Positions 50,429-63,835 of a stretch of 64,000 bases of DNA are shown here, one piece after another. Source of the stretch: Beaufortia kweichowensis (Eukaryota; Chordata; Actinopteri; Cypriniformes; Gastromyzontidae). The translations under genes were made by a program, and so were the position numbers. The stretch spans positions 6,358,492 through 6,422,491 of the forward strand of contig CM032804.1 of assembly GCA_019155185.1 (NCBI GenBank), given 5' to 3'. Under the pieces are notes generated by a model that was not told the DNA's origin, ran no database searches, and worked only from the letters and a program-made list of their open reading frames with translations. Each line of letters begins with the position of its first letter. Within the stretch, counting starts at the first letter, position 1.

Positions 50429-51094
50429 AAAGAAGAGACATAGTGTGTTTGAGCATTTCATGGCTGAGGGACACAAAGTCCTGTCCTTCACTGTCTTTAC
50501 TGATCTGCTAACTTTGGCAAAAATCCCTCCCCTTTCTATGCAGAAGAACATGCTGCTGTCATGGCAACCTCGTCATGTTTCATCGCAATCACGAAACACT
50601 TCCTTGACACTTCAGTATTGCAATTCTTCACTGAGATCCCGACAAACACTCATGGGATTATTCTTTACTATGTGTTTTATTCTAAATACACTAAATACAT
50701 TGTTGCACATCTATAAAACCCTATCTAGAGCTGTCAATGTCAACACCTTCTGCTCTTGTCACTCTAAGTCTGTAAATTACTGTCATTACCCCCAGAATCC
50801 TAATTCACGCTTATTGGCAAAAAATGTGTAAATAAGATATAAAGAGAGGGACCAGAAGATTTTAAGACTTGAGAATAACTTAATATGACATTTAAGATTC
50901 TACATTATTTATAGGTCAAATAATCACTAATAAATAAGCATTTGTGGCATAGACTATGTTAACTGATTTGTATGAAATTGTATGTCCTTGCCTTCCACTG
51001 GAATATTCTCAAATCATGCTGGAATAACACTGATAATCAAGATTTGCAATTATGGAGTTCATGCCAAGTAAAGCTTGAGTGCATGCTGCCAGTG

Positions 51095-51300
51095 AAGAGT
51101 GAGTTCACTCGAAAATGAAGTCTTTCATGATTTATTCACCCTCATGTCATTCCAAACCTATATAATTTTTCTTGTGCACAACATAAAAGAAGATATTCTG
51201 ACGAATGTTGGTAAACAAACAACATTGGCCCCCATCGACTTTCATTATATGGACACAAAACCACTGAGACATGTCTCAAAATATCTTTTTATGTTCGACA
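51095..51300 (+). repeat. Cyprinid dispersed repeat, longest copy in window
   Basis: Begins GTGAGTTCACTCGAAAATGA, continues TTATTCACCCTCATGTCATT, and ends with ACTGAGACATGTCTCAAAAT, all recognisable parts of one abundant cyprinid repeat. It is degenerate, with no coding capacity. Confidence 0.65.
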
Positions 51301-51689
51301 AAACTTGTGATTAAATGATGATACAACATACATTTTAAAAATGTGGATAAACTATATACAAAGCAATGGACACACTTCATATTCATTGTTTGTCATCTAT
51401 TGTAAAGCAATCCTGCTTTATTTTACTCCATCTAAGTGTTAAATTCAGTCACTTTTCTCTTTGATTGTGACTCTCCTCCCTTTCACAGTCTCAGCAGCAC
51501 TGGTCCCACAGGCCCTTCCTGTGACTTTCAGCACCACGGAGAGCTCCAAGGATTCCTCCACAAAACAGTGCAGAGAGAGAGAAGGTGTAAAGAGAAAAGA
51601 GATGATCCCGCAGCCCAGTGCACAATCTCTGCAGAGAAGAGCCTGTACCTTTAAGAGAGCCACATGAGCGCGAGAGAGGAAGAACAAAA

Positions 51690-52080
51690 GCATGCTAATT
51701 TATCCCGGGCTGATTTTTTCACTCCAAGCTTGTATGTTTAGCGATCGCTCTTTGCAGCTTCACCAACACTCGTAAACCGTCTCGTTTCCACCGCGCACGC
51801 ACACACATACATGCACACGCGACCGCACGCGCTCGTTCTCCCTGATTCGCGCGCGCACACACATCGACTCACGCGCGGACGGCACTGCCTGCGAGGAGCA
51901 GCTGGAAGAGCCCATCTCGCGCGCTGAGAGAGAGAGAGACAAAGAAAGACAGCACCGGCTCCGGGAGAGACTAGCTAACAGTACGGAGTAAAGAGGAGAG
52001 AGAGGCGGAGGACCGGAGGGTGGATCAGGAAGCAGGCTGCTGGCTCTTTATCGTAGGCAGCGGAGCACGGTGAAGGCATT
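51690..52080 (+). promoter_or_regulatory. srcin1: CpG-rich promoter and 5' UTR of the srcin1-like gene
   Basis: Marked rise in CpG (ccgcgcacgcac, cgcgaccgcacgcgctcg, ttcgcgcgcgcac) followed by a purine-rich leader up to an ATG in good context (ggcattATGG) at 52081. This is typical of a brain-gene CpG-island promoter. Confidence 0.6.
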
Positions 52081-52102
52081 ATGGGAAATGCACCATCCCA
52101 AG
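52081..52102 (+). CDS. srcin1: First coding exon of SRC kinase signalling inhibitor 1 (p140Cap), gene continues beyond window
   Basis: The exon encodes MGNAPSQ plus one base and sits directly after a CpG-rich leader. Human SRCIN1 (p140Cap/SNIP), a scaffold of synapses and adhesion sites that restrains Src through Csk, starts with the same seven residues followed by Asp. Glycine at position 2 also suits N-myristoylation. The likely donor is the non-canonical CAAG|GCATGT at 52102/52103 (GC-AG class), leaving phase 1, which fits a following Asp or Val codon. If not spliced there, the frame ends at TAG after 18 codons. Because only seven residues are visible, formin-like proteins (also MGN...) or another myristoylated protein remain possible. 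The rest of the gene lies mostly beyond 64 kb. Confidence 0.65.
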
Positions 52103-53162
52103 GCATGTCAACCTTATTTTCATCTATTCTTATGTAGCATGTATTTTTAGTTGAGTGTGTTGTTCCTGATCTGCTGTTATTTTTGCCTTTGGAGAGGGGG
52201 TGGGGCAAGGTGGGGTTGGAAGGTGTATGTGTGTGTGTTGTGCTAGGCGCTCCTTTGGTGGTTTATGCTCATTGCTCTGTGTTTGTGCAATCCAAGGCTA
52301 TGCTGGGGAGACTGGTATCCAGCCATGGGAGTGATGAGGTGGGAAGACTGGCTCAGTGGGTGTGGAAGCATAGAAATGGATGGATGAGGAAACAGGAGGA
52401 TAGAAAAGAGGGAGGGAAAAAAACAATTGTATACTCTGATGTATTACTAAATTAACTATTAATTATTAATATTTGTGTGTGCGTGTTGTGGTTATATTGA
52501 AAAATCCGAAGCATATGAAAAAGCGTGAGTGAGCAAAACAATTTGTCTTGCTTGTTAAGGCAAGGTTTATTATTATTATTGCTCATACTCTGGGTTTAGT
52601 TATTTGAACGAAGTAAAAAACTTCTGTGTGTAACTCATCCTGCACCATTTGTGCACCAAAAACATCTCAGATTTGATGGCTTGCTAAAGAGGTATTATTT
52701 TACATTTTTAAGAATACCTTAGGCGTAACTGCTTAGCAACACCCTGGCAACCTTCCATAACACCAGTAGTGGGCTACTGTGCCGGTTTTGCACAAACAAG
52801 CAAAATTTAATTTTCTTTAGAAAATGTAAAAGAAATCTGGTTTTAGTGTTGTCTTTTGTCTGGTACATGACAGCATTTAAAAGTAATCCTTTACCCAGGA
52901 GGCTGAGCTACAGAGCCAGAGATGGCAAACAGATAGAAAGCTAGAGAAAGAGAGAAAAAGAAGCTTACAGGCATTTGTCCCTAAAGTCTTCTGGGAAAAG
53001 AGAGAAGAAATATAAGTGTTCACAAGCATGATAGAAAGATTTCATATGAGGCCTATGACAGAAATGGTACAAGAGAGGATGGGGGAATTCTTTAGGAGAG
53101 TAAAGACCATACAGTAAATGATGAGTGATAAGGTGAAGGACAGAAACTAAGGGAATGCTTAC

Positions 53163-53164
<2 letters not shown>

Positions 53165-53204
<40 letters not shown>
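53165..53204. repeat. GA microsatellite, 20 units
   Basis: Uninterrupted GA run in the inferred srcin1 intron 1. Confidence 0.97.
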
Positions 53205-53207
<3 letters not shown>

Positions 53208-56200
53208 GCTGCTGAAGGCATTACCCACACTCTCTTGGGACAGACCAGTTTGGTAAGCAAGATATTAAGAGCTGGTATACATGGTTTCAGATAAACAAAG
53301 CTGCCTCTTTTGGAAGTAAATAAGTAAAGCTTATTTAAAGAGCTTATCTGTAAAAACAAAAAATGGTGCTAGTTACAAACACGCATCTTTTTCTGTGAAT
53401 CTGCCCTCTGACTATTTCAGATTTAGCCAGTATTGTAGTTTCAGTATTATCCTTTTGTGCAAATAGTATTAGCTTAATTCATCATACTGTATGATGCCGT
53501 GCTGTGAGAGGAGTTCACTTATGATGACCAGAAATATTGTCTTCACTTTAATCTCATAGCTACAGCCGGCAGATCATATGTGGAGCTGTTGGTTTACTGT
53601 GTGGGAAACAATCCCATTAGTCTGATTTAATAGATTTTACCTGTACTAAAATCAGCTAAGTCTGCTGCAGATATACACCTATTTAGAACTGAGATTTTAC
53701 ACTTGTCTCTCATTATATTGCCCCTGAATTTCTTGTAGCACTGCAGTCATTTTATAGCTTAACTTTTGCAACTCACTGGCAAAAAATCTTTCTATAAATA
53801 TACAGAGTTATTGAAAGTGTCTTCTTATTTTCTTTATTTGAAATGAATGTGTAACTATGGTAACTAGAATTTGTTTCTCTAATGCTAAACCAGACCCAGT
53901 TTATGACGCACTGGCGCCTTTATGGTAGAGTAGCTCGTATAATTGTATTTATTAGTATCTTCATTAAATGATTAATCTCAGTCTGGAAGTGTCAGTGTCT
54001 AGTTGAAATAACAAATGTAAATGATGACACTTCATGGTGCCATTAGGCGTGCCACTCATCGCCCACAGCATGACATTAGGGATAACTAGGCAGGGAACTG
54101 TCTGTCCACTTTACGACCTTTGTATTTTGAACACAGGGTTCTCTTTTCTATACCACCTTTCCTAATTTTGCATTGTTGCAGAGCAGCTAAATACATACAG
54201 AAAATACATATATTTAGAGACAGTATGGAAATAAGGTAATAAATAAAAACAGGACAATCACAAGATTCATGGTGTTATTGTAAATTTCCACAAGATGTAT
54301 GTTAGCTCTACTAATTTTAAAAACAATTATACCTAACTTATGTACCTTATAAATAAGGAAATAAAGAGGATAGAGAGCACTGATGCTGACTAGAAGAACA
54401 TCACTACAGAGCAGAAGAACACATTTTTTAAATGCGTTTAACCAAGTTCTTCTGAATCTGTTTTCTTTTTTCTCTGCATGTCGTGGGAGAAGTCTAATAA
54501 AAAGTCTAAAAAAAATGTACAAATAAAAAGGTGAAAGTCGAACTAAACGCTGGTGCAGAAAGTGGAGGTGTAGAAGGTGTGGAGGATGGAGAGGCTAAGA
54601 GTTTCACTCCGAGAGGAGCCAAAGAGAACTAGGTGTCAAGAAAGACAGGTGGGCGTAACGAAAGCAAAGAGTAGAGATGAAAGAAAAGAGGGGGATGAAA
54701 GTGATGCTAAGATGAAAGTGAAGGAGAAAAAGATGACATAAGGGAGAAGGGGTTCCAGGATTAAGCTTGAAGATGAGACATTGAGGTATCTGCTGTGACC
54801 TGTGTTCTGTCAGGATGGTGAGCTTGTGTTTCAGGGTTGTGACATATTTTGCTGTGTGATGTACTTATGGGTTCATCAATGCAAGTACTGTATCTATAGT
54901 ATAAAATCTCTAGTACAGGTATAGGTTAAGCATCTTGGGTAAATGTTACAGTCTATACCGTAGCATCACTAATAAGTTACAACACCATCTCTAGTTAAAG
55001 TGATAAGATTTTAATTGTATTAATTGTTAATTGTGCGACATTGAAAAAAGTTAGATTAGGTGCTAAGCTTACTAATTGTAAAGTTAAGTGTATATTATAG
55101 ATATATTCATAATAGATATATTAAAGTTGTATCTCTTGCCACCATTATGATATAAACAACGTAGTGTCACCTTAACCTTTTTTATTACTCTACTATTTGT
55201 TACATTTAAATTTCATGTGTTAAAGGAAAAGTAAGTTGTATTCCTACTATGGAAAGACAATGGGATTCATTTTTGGGGGAACTACATTGATCCATTACTA
55301 AAGAAGATTATTTGTGACTTCTCTGTGACACGTAATCATCATGAACAAACACTCCTGACACACAGAATCAATTCTTCATATTCTACTTTGGTCCCATTCC
55401 TATCAATATTCCCTTTTAATTAGCTTCACTTCAAAGGTTGTGTTACAATTAAAAGGATATTATGTCCATTACATCAATTCTGACAGAACTTGCAATGGAT
55501 CAGAATAGTTATCCTTATAGCATGAAAACAGACGGGTAAAAATAGTCATTCTGACACGCTTCTTTTGATTGTTTGAGAGTTGTTGAAATGATTTGAACTT
55601 GATTTGAGTGTCTGCACGTAGTGTGTCTTTTGAGTTGAATGGCAGTTTAAGGAATAGTTACAAATGGCATTTCGCAGTTTAGCCAAACAGCTGTTCAGAG
55701 GGACATCAGGTGGTTAGAGAAATATTTAAAATCTGGCAAAGGACTTCTTTTTTTAAGACAGATGTATGTGTGAGAAATTGACAATGTTTTGTAGGCTTAT
55801 GCCACAAGGGCATCTTCTTATAGTCAGTGTTGGGGATTGGCAGAAGCATTACTAATAAGTGTAACTCTTAAATTGTCCTCTTCATAAAACAGTAGTTATT
55901 CCCGTTCTCTATTAATCCATGAGACTGTAATGACAGATAACAACAGTAAATATCAAGACTGCATTGCGTCTTAGATGCAAGAATTACATTTTTTTTATCC
56001 TAAACTGTTTTCAAGACTCCAGGAGCTTTCATCCTCATACATACAATGTGTTGTCATAAAGTCCCTGATTTCCCTAAAATTCATTCTTCCACCTAAAGAT
56101 TTTGCAGGCGTTTTGTGTAACTGTACGACCACATAATGGCCCTGTTTTCTGCCATTCTTATAACCTTGGGGAGGTCTATAGCAGTAGCCCTCGCATTAGT

Positions 56201-57200
56201 GATTGACAGCAAAAATATATCCCTCACAGCATTTCTGCCATGTGTATGTCAATGATGTGATGGACATCTAGTCACTGACTAAAGTTTCAATCATTCCAGC
56301 ACACATAAATCCAATTTGCTCTCAAAATTTACTTACGTAACATAGTCACACTGGGTGTGGCTGTATTTTACAAGCACACCATATGTAAAAGTAATTTCAT
56401 GGATTAAGAAATCTAATTATATTTTATTTTTATGTCATAGTGGTATGGATAGGGTAATTGTTTGTGTTTATGTGTGTGAAAGAGAAAACAGCTTTGATGT
56501 TTAGATTTTATTAAAGCAAATCATTGATAATATCACTGTGAGAAAGAAAAGAAGCGTTTATGACACCTAGAGAACAGAAATTAAGTTAATTGTGCCATCA
56601 CTTTCCTCAAACAACCCTCCTTCTATTAACAAATCAATTAAAAGCATTATTATAGTTAAAAATTAAAAGGTAATTACCTACAATGTATGTTTTGTATTTG
56701 AAACGTTAGCTGTGATGTATGATCTATAGCATCACTGAAAAATGGCCATCTATCAACAGGTCTGTTCATGGGTATCGCAGTATTTATGAGTCTTATTTGA
56801 GGAGGTGGTGAGAGCATTTTAATAATGTTAAATCAGTTTTTTTATTATGAATATATGCTCTGTGTTCGACCCTTAACGCCCACTTAAACACCAGGCATAC
56901 TAAATTGTTACATTTAAAGCTGTAACGGTGAAATCACCCAGCATTTATTTCTATTAGAACTAAGGCTTGTGATATTTGTGTGATACTAGCCTAATGTTTC
57001 TATCCAAAATTACGTTTCATGCTAATCTGAGTGTATATTACTGTGTGTGTAGTAGTTTGCATCCTCAGGAGAACCCGGCTGTCATACCTTTTTATACTTC
57101 GTTTCCCTGTGATTGGCTGATGATAATGTAATGGACATGCAACATAAATATCTTAACATTGACGCTGCTGTGATGGGTCCTTGATGGACATCCATCTTTT

Positions 57201-57220
57201 CTTTCTTTCTTTCTTTCTGT
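57201..57220. repeat. TTTC tetranucleotide repeat
   Basis: About five CTTT units in the inferred srcin1 intron 1. Confidence 0.85.
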
Positions 57221-58251
57221 ATTTCCTCTGATCTATTGCAAACACACATTCATACAAACAGATGTTGTTAATACTCAGTGGGGTTTTATAACAGCAGGGC
57301 TGCTTTAGTGACAGTTATTTCTTTCCTGGCTCAATCAGAATTAATTGGTGCATCTTCTGTTTTTGTAGGATGTAGATTTTTCAAGATATTTCGTCTGGCC
57401 AGTGTTATAGCAGTAACAGCGTAGTTATGAGCATGTTGTGAGACATGTTTGTTTTTATGTATGAAACAGGATTTACTAGGGGCTTTAGGTCTTGGCTCAC
57501 AAGATAAACCGTAATGTAAATCAGAAAATGACACCCCTGAACACAGCCGTGATTTTGAATGTGTGTGGTCATATCTACAGATTTACTTCATAAATCCAGT
57601 TCTTGGCTGCTTTTACATGTGCAGGATCTATATCAATCAGTGTGTAATTTGCTGTGGAGCACAGAAAAGCCCACAAATGCTTTCATAGCACTTTCCTCCT
57701 GTGAATCGATTTGTCTTTATGAATGAACAGCCGGATTCTCTTAGACATCCCTCTTGTCTTCTGTTTACCTCTCCTGCCATTCTCTCCATCTTTATCTCCA
57801 TGTGATCTCTCTTTTTCCATCCATTTGTGGAAAAATAAATACACGTCTGATAAATGCAGGTGTAAACAGGGTCCTAAATGTTTTGCGATCTGGTTGCTAA
57901 AACCACATTGAGGTGTGAATGTAATATGTTGTCTTGACCTTGGGCTTGCAAAACCGTAGTCAGTTAACTTTCAATATAAAAGAAAGATTTGTATTTTTTA
58001 GGATTGTTTTTAACACTTTCATATAAAGGAATTATAGATAAGAAATATAAATTCTGATAACTCTTTCCCCACCTTGACAAAATTTCTTTGATTTATGCAA
58101 CAACAATAAAAAAATTGATTACTGAATGTTTTGATCATCATTCTAAATTCAATCTACATGAAGTCTTGACAAAAATGCAATGTTTTCAGCATTTGTATTC
58201 AAAATGTTGTATTTTTGAAGAAACCTTACAACATTCCATGTATATATCATG

Positions 58252-58252
<1 letters not shown>

Positions 58253-58317
<65 letters not shown>
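58253..58317. repeat. TA microsatellite, about 32 units
   Basis: Uninterrupted AT/TA run. Confidence 0.97.
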
Positions 58318-58320
<3 letters not shown>

Positions 58321-59947
58321 CTTTTTTTTCAAAAATAGGCTATAGTCTTTCATCTGATACATGTTCAAATATTAAAAAAATATATATTCTGTGATTTTGT
58401 GAAAATGCAGGCGTGGAAAGGGTTAAAAGTAAGTTAAAAGTAATTAAAAGATGCAATAAAATATCTTACTAAAACTTACTAAGTCTACCCTCTAAACCTA
58501 GTTTTCTAAAGTCATCCTAAAACACAGAAAAAATCTACTCATTGATGAATCACTGATTTTATTGCTGTGATTCACAATGCTCCCTAATATCCAGCTAAAT
58601 ATGTCATTCTTCACTGATTCTTATCATTACCTGATATAATTGAAACCGTGAGGCAATCACACTGCACCACAGATGCCACACAGGTGCCTGAAACTGTTCT
58701 GATCTCCTGCAGGCTTTGTGCTGACTGTCTCTTTTAATACCACAGGCCACTTTGGCAGCTGTGTGACTACTCGCAGTCTTTCTCTTCTACATCTAAAAAT
58801 CATCTGCCCATGTATCATTGTCATGTATTTATGTTAAACAATATGTCTAAAAATGTCTCGCTGATTATATCCTGCTGATATCTTCCAGACATAGTATTTG
58901 ATTGATTTGTCTTATTTTATGAAAACATGTCATTTTTGATAGATTTTTTCTATTTTGTTCTACTGGTTTGAGAAGCTTTATATGTGTATTTATAGATCGC
59001 TCTCGCTGTCCCTTTCTTTCTCTCGTCATTCATCTGCAAGGCACCCTTGGCCTGTTCACCTGTCATGACTGAAAGTAGCACAGCATTTTGTGGCTGGACT
59101 AGTCTTAATTTTCTTTCTACCAGCAGCAGAACTAGGTCAGACCTAGCGAGCTGAAGTCTGTGTCTGCAGAAAGAAACAAGCAATCACCACTTAGTCTGGC
59201 CCGAGGAGCCCACAGTTCTGCGCTGTTAGCCATTAGTACCAGACAATGAGACTCCATCAGCACAAGCTCCATCAGTCAATTCAATGAACGCATGCAGTGA
59301 AGCATCCAATGCAGACACATATCTGCTTTTAAAAGCAGCCCATGAGATTTCTCCCCATATCTCGGTACTCTTAAATAAGAGTTTAATTCAATTGAATTCT
59401 GAATTCAGTTAACACATTAGTGTTTCTTCGCCCTTGATGGAATTCACATATTTGGAATGAACTGGCAGGATACCTTTATATTACCATGTAAAGTTATTAT
59501 TTTAAGTAATAAAAACTACTGTCCAACTTAAAAGTGGGATTTTCCTAGGTGCACTTAAAGACAGGACAGATTTAGGGTGAGAAAAGGAAGTGGGAAGATG
59601 TTTAATATTGAGGAATAGTGGGAGGGAAACAGACAGCACCAGCAGCATATTTAAACACACTTGGCCATAAAAAAATGTTTTACCCTTAGATTTTCTTAAC
59701 TCACACTCTACTCATACTCTGTAACTAATCTGTAAATATTTATATAATGGCCTTCAGAACAAGGTGAAGGATCCATGTGTATTCCTGGCACAGAGACGTC
59801 ATGTGGGTGTGTGTGTTGGTTTACATGTGCACACGTTTGTTGTGTCACTCTGAAACTGTGAAAGTGTGTGTTTGCAGTGAAATGGTAATCGCCCGGTCTC
59901 CCTCTGACACTCATCTCCCTCCCTCTGTTCTTCAGACATCACTGCAG

Positions 59948-59970
59948 GAGAGAGAGAGAGAGAGAGAGAG
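59948..59970. repeat. AG microsatellite
   Basis: About 11 AG units followed by CGCGCGG. Confidence 0.92.
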
Positions 59971-61599
59971 CGCGCGGCAGTCGCTCCAGAATACAAAGCA
60001 GGTTGAGATGATGTGGGGGGGTGGAGGCAGAGGAGGTTATAGGTGGGGTGAGGTGATGCACTGATGACACCTTCAGTAATAATAATATTCCATTTATATT
60101 CCAACTATATGACCCAGTCTAAAAATCATAAATAAGATCTCATTCATTTCTAAATAGTTTCTGGAAACAGCAGTGAGACTAAAAGCAGAGCAAATTGGGT
60201 TTCCAGCATCTCAGATGGTGATCTAGAGACAAGACCATTTAATATTAAAATTTTATATCAAAATGTAATATATAAACCAGTTCCAAAAATGAATGCAATC
60301 AAACAGGAACTATTTCTTTAAAACATTCTTAATATCATAAAAGACCTAATTGTCTGGTTTATGCTTTCCACATAGATGTTATAGCTCCATATTGTTTCTT
60401 TACTGTACATAAACACTTGTCTGATTGGTGTCTATTTTATCTCCCTTTTTGCAAAAATGCTTGAGAAGAGGTTGCTATTTAAATAAAAACAGAGATTTCA
60501 AAGTCTCCAACATAAACAAGAACAAAAGAGCAACCTCTGAGCCAGACTATATTGCTCTTAACAAAATGTAACATTTTTAAGTAGCTTGTTTGCATTATAA
60601 AGAGCTGCTTGTGTAGTTTTTTACAGTATTTTTTCCACATTACTTTAAACTCATGCCCCATGCCTCTGGCACATGCCCCTGTTGTTTGTGTGTTGTGATT
60701 GTCATCAGTAATTGGCAGTATGTAAGCTCAGTAATAAGGACACCCGGGTTTTGTTTACAAGAGGAGCTATAGGGGTGTAGTCAGAGTATGTGAATGTTGG
60801 AGGATGGAAGCGGAAGTTCTTTCTCGCTCTGAGGTTGTACCAGTACCACTCCAACGCATCATGCAAATGCATGTCGGCAAGCGTTCATCATGTATTAGAT
60901 ACAGTGCTGGTAGGTTATTATTAGCAGTCAGACAAAAATGCAATTACTATTGCATCACTGTATGCTATCCAAAAATTTGAGTGGAATTGTGAAAGAAGGA
61001 TGAAGAAGGAGAGACATGTGTGCATGTTGAAGAAAGTGTGTATTGCTTTTGTGTGTGATGGAGTTGAACCTTTTATTGTTTGACCTTCATCAAGATCAAA
61101 ATCAGGAGTGCGACAAAGATTGATGCCAACACACATACACTCACAAATTAATTTAATTAGGGTAGATTTATTGGCTTCTCAAAGCAGCTACTTCATTGTC
61201 CATCAATTAACTTCTCTTCTTGTAGTACAATAATTGTATTTTTAAACTGTATTACACATAAAATAACTAGTCACATTTTTCCAGACAGATGCTTTGGTCA
61301 TAGAGATGCTTAAAACAATGTCCTTGCTTTCATTTCCGCTGTTGTGTTTCTCTATTCATCTTTGATTGTAATGTTTTTGAGGGAGTGTAAGATGTTTAAG
61401 AAAGCACTGGATGTGGATAGCAGATGACACAAACCATCTGTTGCCCCCTGCTGTGTAGACAGGATGTGATGTCGGCACTGTTGGATAGGTATCAAAGTGG
61501 TGGCCTCTGAACTGCCTGGCATCTGTGGGCAAGATGTTCAGTGTGTGTGTGTTTCAGTGGTTAGACACTTCCAGTAACTTTTCAAGAGTTCATCTTTTT

Positions 61600-61782
<183 letters not shown>

Positions 61783-63760
61783 ATCTTTTTAGTGCACTAA
61801 ATATTTCTCTCTCACATATTTTGTTCCTGTTACCATCTCAGGTATGAAATCTTCAAATATTCATGAACTTCTGGAATTATTGATGCAGCCCATGAGTGTT
61901 TCCCGTGGGAGGGTTTCTGTTTTTTACGGGTTTCATTTAAGCAGCCTGTTTTTCTGGTTGAAATGAAATGCCAGACAGTGTGAAAGTATGTGTGTGTTTG
62001 TCCACCGAGAGAAAAGGTCTCATGAGCGTTTGCTAGATGCAATTTATGACATTCTGCAGCCATTTCAGCGGAATTGAATAACCATGCACAAGAAGAAACT
62101 ATATTGAAATCCATGTCCACTGTTTGCCAGGGTTTGAAAAGCAATGAGTGCACAAGGTGATAGAATGGAGGGTCATTTGTGTACAACCCTAACTGTTCAG
62201 GAGCATTTAAAACATAAATGAATACTCTCTTTACAGTAAAAAACACAAATGGATCCCAACAATTCAGATGTATTTCTTACAAGCAATTAACCTGCAACCT
62301 TACAGCTTGTTGTTTTGTCAAAGATCTTTCCTCAGAAATTATGTGAGTAATTTCTGTGAATAATTGTACTGTGAATAATTCAAGATCTAACTGAGGCAAT
62401 GTTATTCACAGTGCTTGTGTATGTATGTGAGCCCAATACCCAGTACTTATTTCTGGCCTTAATTTCCTCTCCATACATCCTGATTATTACATTCAGGGTA
62501 TATAAAGCAGTATTGATTTTTTTTTCTCTCTTTCTTTTTGGCTCTCCTTCCCTCCTGCCTTTCTTTTGGACACATGTGATATTGCTATCTCCCCTTCTTC
62601 TGTCCCTCTGGATTATTCCTTCCATCTTTTCTTCAGCGTGTATAAAGGCTATTGACAGGCACTGTCCACCCACTCTTCAACATCAGCCCTGAGCCACAGA
62701 TCCTACTGTTCTGTACATGTCTGTAAGCTGTGTTCATGTAACTGCATTACATTAGAGAATTTAGCATTAGCAGTGCCTGTCATGGGATAGAATCTCATGG
62801 AACACTCAAACTGACAAAATATATATCAAATGTAATGTACTTCATCAGCTCTACCCTCTAGGCAGCATGATGTTTTGACATTTATGTTTATATACAGTAC
62901 ATAAATGCATACATACACTAATGGGAGTCATAGGTACACAGATTGTCACACATCATTTCAAGAAACCGTTTGCCACAGCCACACATGCCCATTTTCTATT
63001 AGCTGTAATCAGCATGTTATTTCTCTTTTCTCTGCGTACACACACACGGCACGGCACAGTCTCATAATCACTTTAATTGGAGGCAGTAGAAAGGAGGTAA
63101 TTTGGCAGCAAGCGGAAGACGGGAGAAAGAGGGAGAGAGTGAAAAAGAGGGATAAAAAGAGCAAGATTGAAGGGCTGTGTTTGCTGAGCAACTGATGACT
63201 GGCTTTTGGCTGCTGTTTTTGTTGCTGTGTTTTCAGTATTGTCTCTGGAGTTGAATAGAGGTTAATTCTGCCATTTAAAAGCAAGGATCGACCTATAGCA
63301 CGCATTTATGGGTGTGAATTGTCTTTTTTCGTGCATGATGCGAGCAGATTCTGTTGCTGTGTAATACCCCTAATATGAGCATTTTGTTAAGGTTATTTTA
63401 ATTTTTTAATATGAACATTTTGTCATTATTTACAAATCCCCATTTGTTTCCATGTGACTTTCTTTCATGAGTGGGAAAAGGAATGAAAGAAAAAGAAGTG
63501 CTTCTGCCCCTTGTGGTTATGCCCTCTGGTGCTTTTTCTTTATCCACATCTTGAATAGACCCGCTCGAAATTGTGCAAATATGGACATACGTATGTGTGG
63601 CGTTTTGTATACCATTATGTATTTCCACTGGTCCTTTCTTGCGCACACCTACAATATACATGGACACACATACGAGTGGAATAATGCAGTATATGTGTGG
63701 GTATGAGAGAGCTGAAGCAGTTGTCACTGTAGGCACATTTTGCTGTTTTTGGACTTATAG

Positions 63761-63835
63761 TCACGATGCAGGATGACTGCCTGCTGTCTGAGCTGGATGT
63801 AGAGGACTTGTGCTCACCCGACTCATCTTTATGCA
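63761..63835 (+). CDS. srcin1: Candidate 75-nt cassette exon of the srcin1-like gene
   Basis: A 75-nt block lies between a pyrimidine-rich acceptor (ttttgctgtttttggacttatag) and a consensus donor (gtaagt). Entered in phase 1, matching the proposed exon 1 donor, it is open throughout: VTMQDDCLLSELDVEDLC followed by SPDSSLC. It leaves in phase 1, so it could be skipped without changing frame. I do not recall this peptide from mammalian SRCIN1. It is either a fish-specific or alternative exon, or a chance open block. The ATG inside it could also serve as an alternative start. Confidence 0.45.

Larger units (their letters stand above)
41360..51400. other. Non-coding interval between arf2 and the srcin1 promoter
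   Basis: Ten kilobases with no recognisable protein exon on either strand. It contains a promoter-like GC-rich patch (43060-43310), a CTCF-like site (43586-43601), an RFX X-box (45335-45350), microsatellites and a cyprinid repeat (51095-51300). The open frames of up to 153 codons show no family features. Confidence 0.5.

Noticed and set aside
50370..50831. 153-codon plus frame in the arf2-srcin1 gap
   Set aside because: Starts next to a GT microsatellite, has no domain or compositional sign of coding, and has no splice context.
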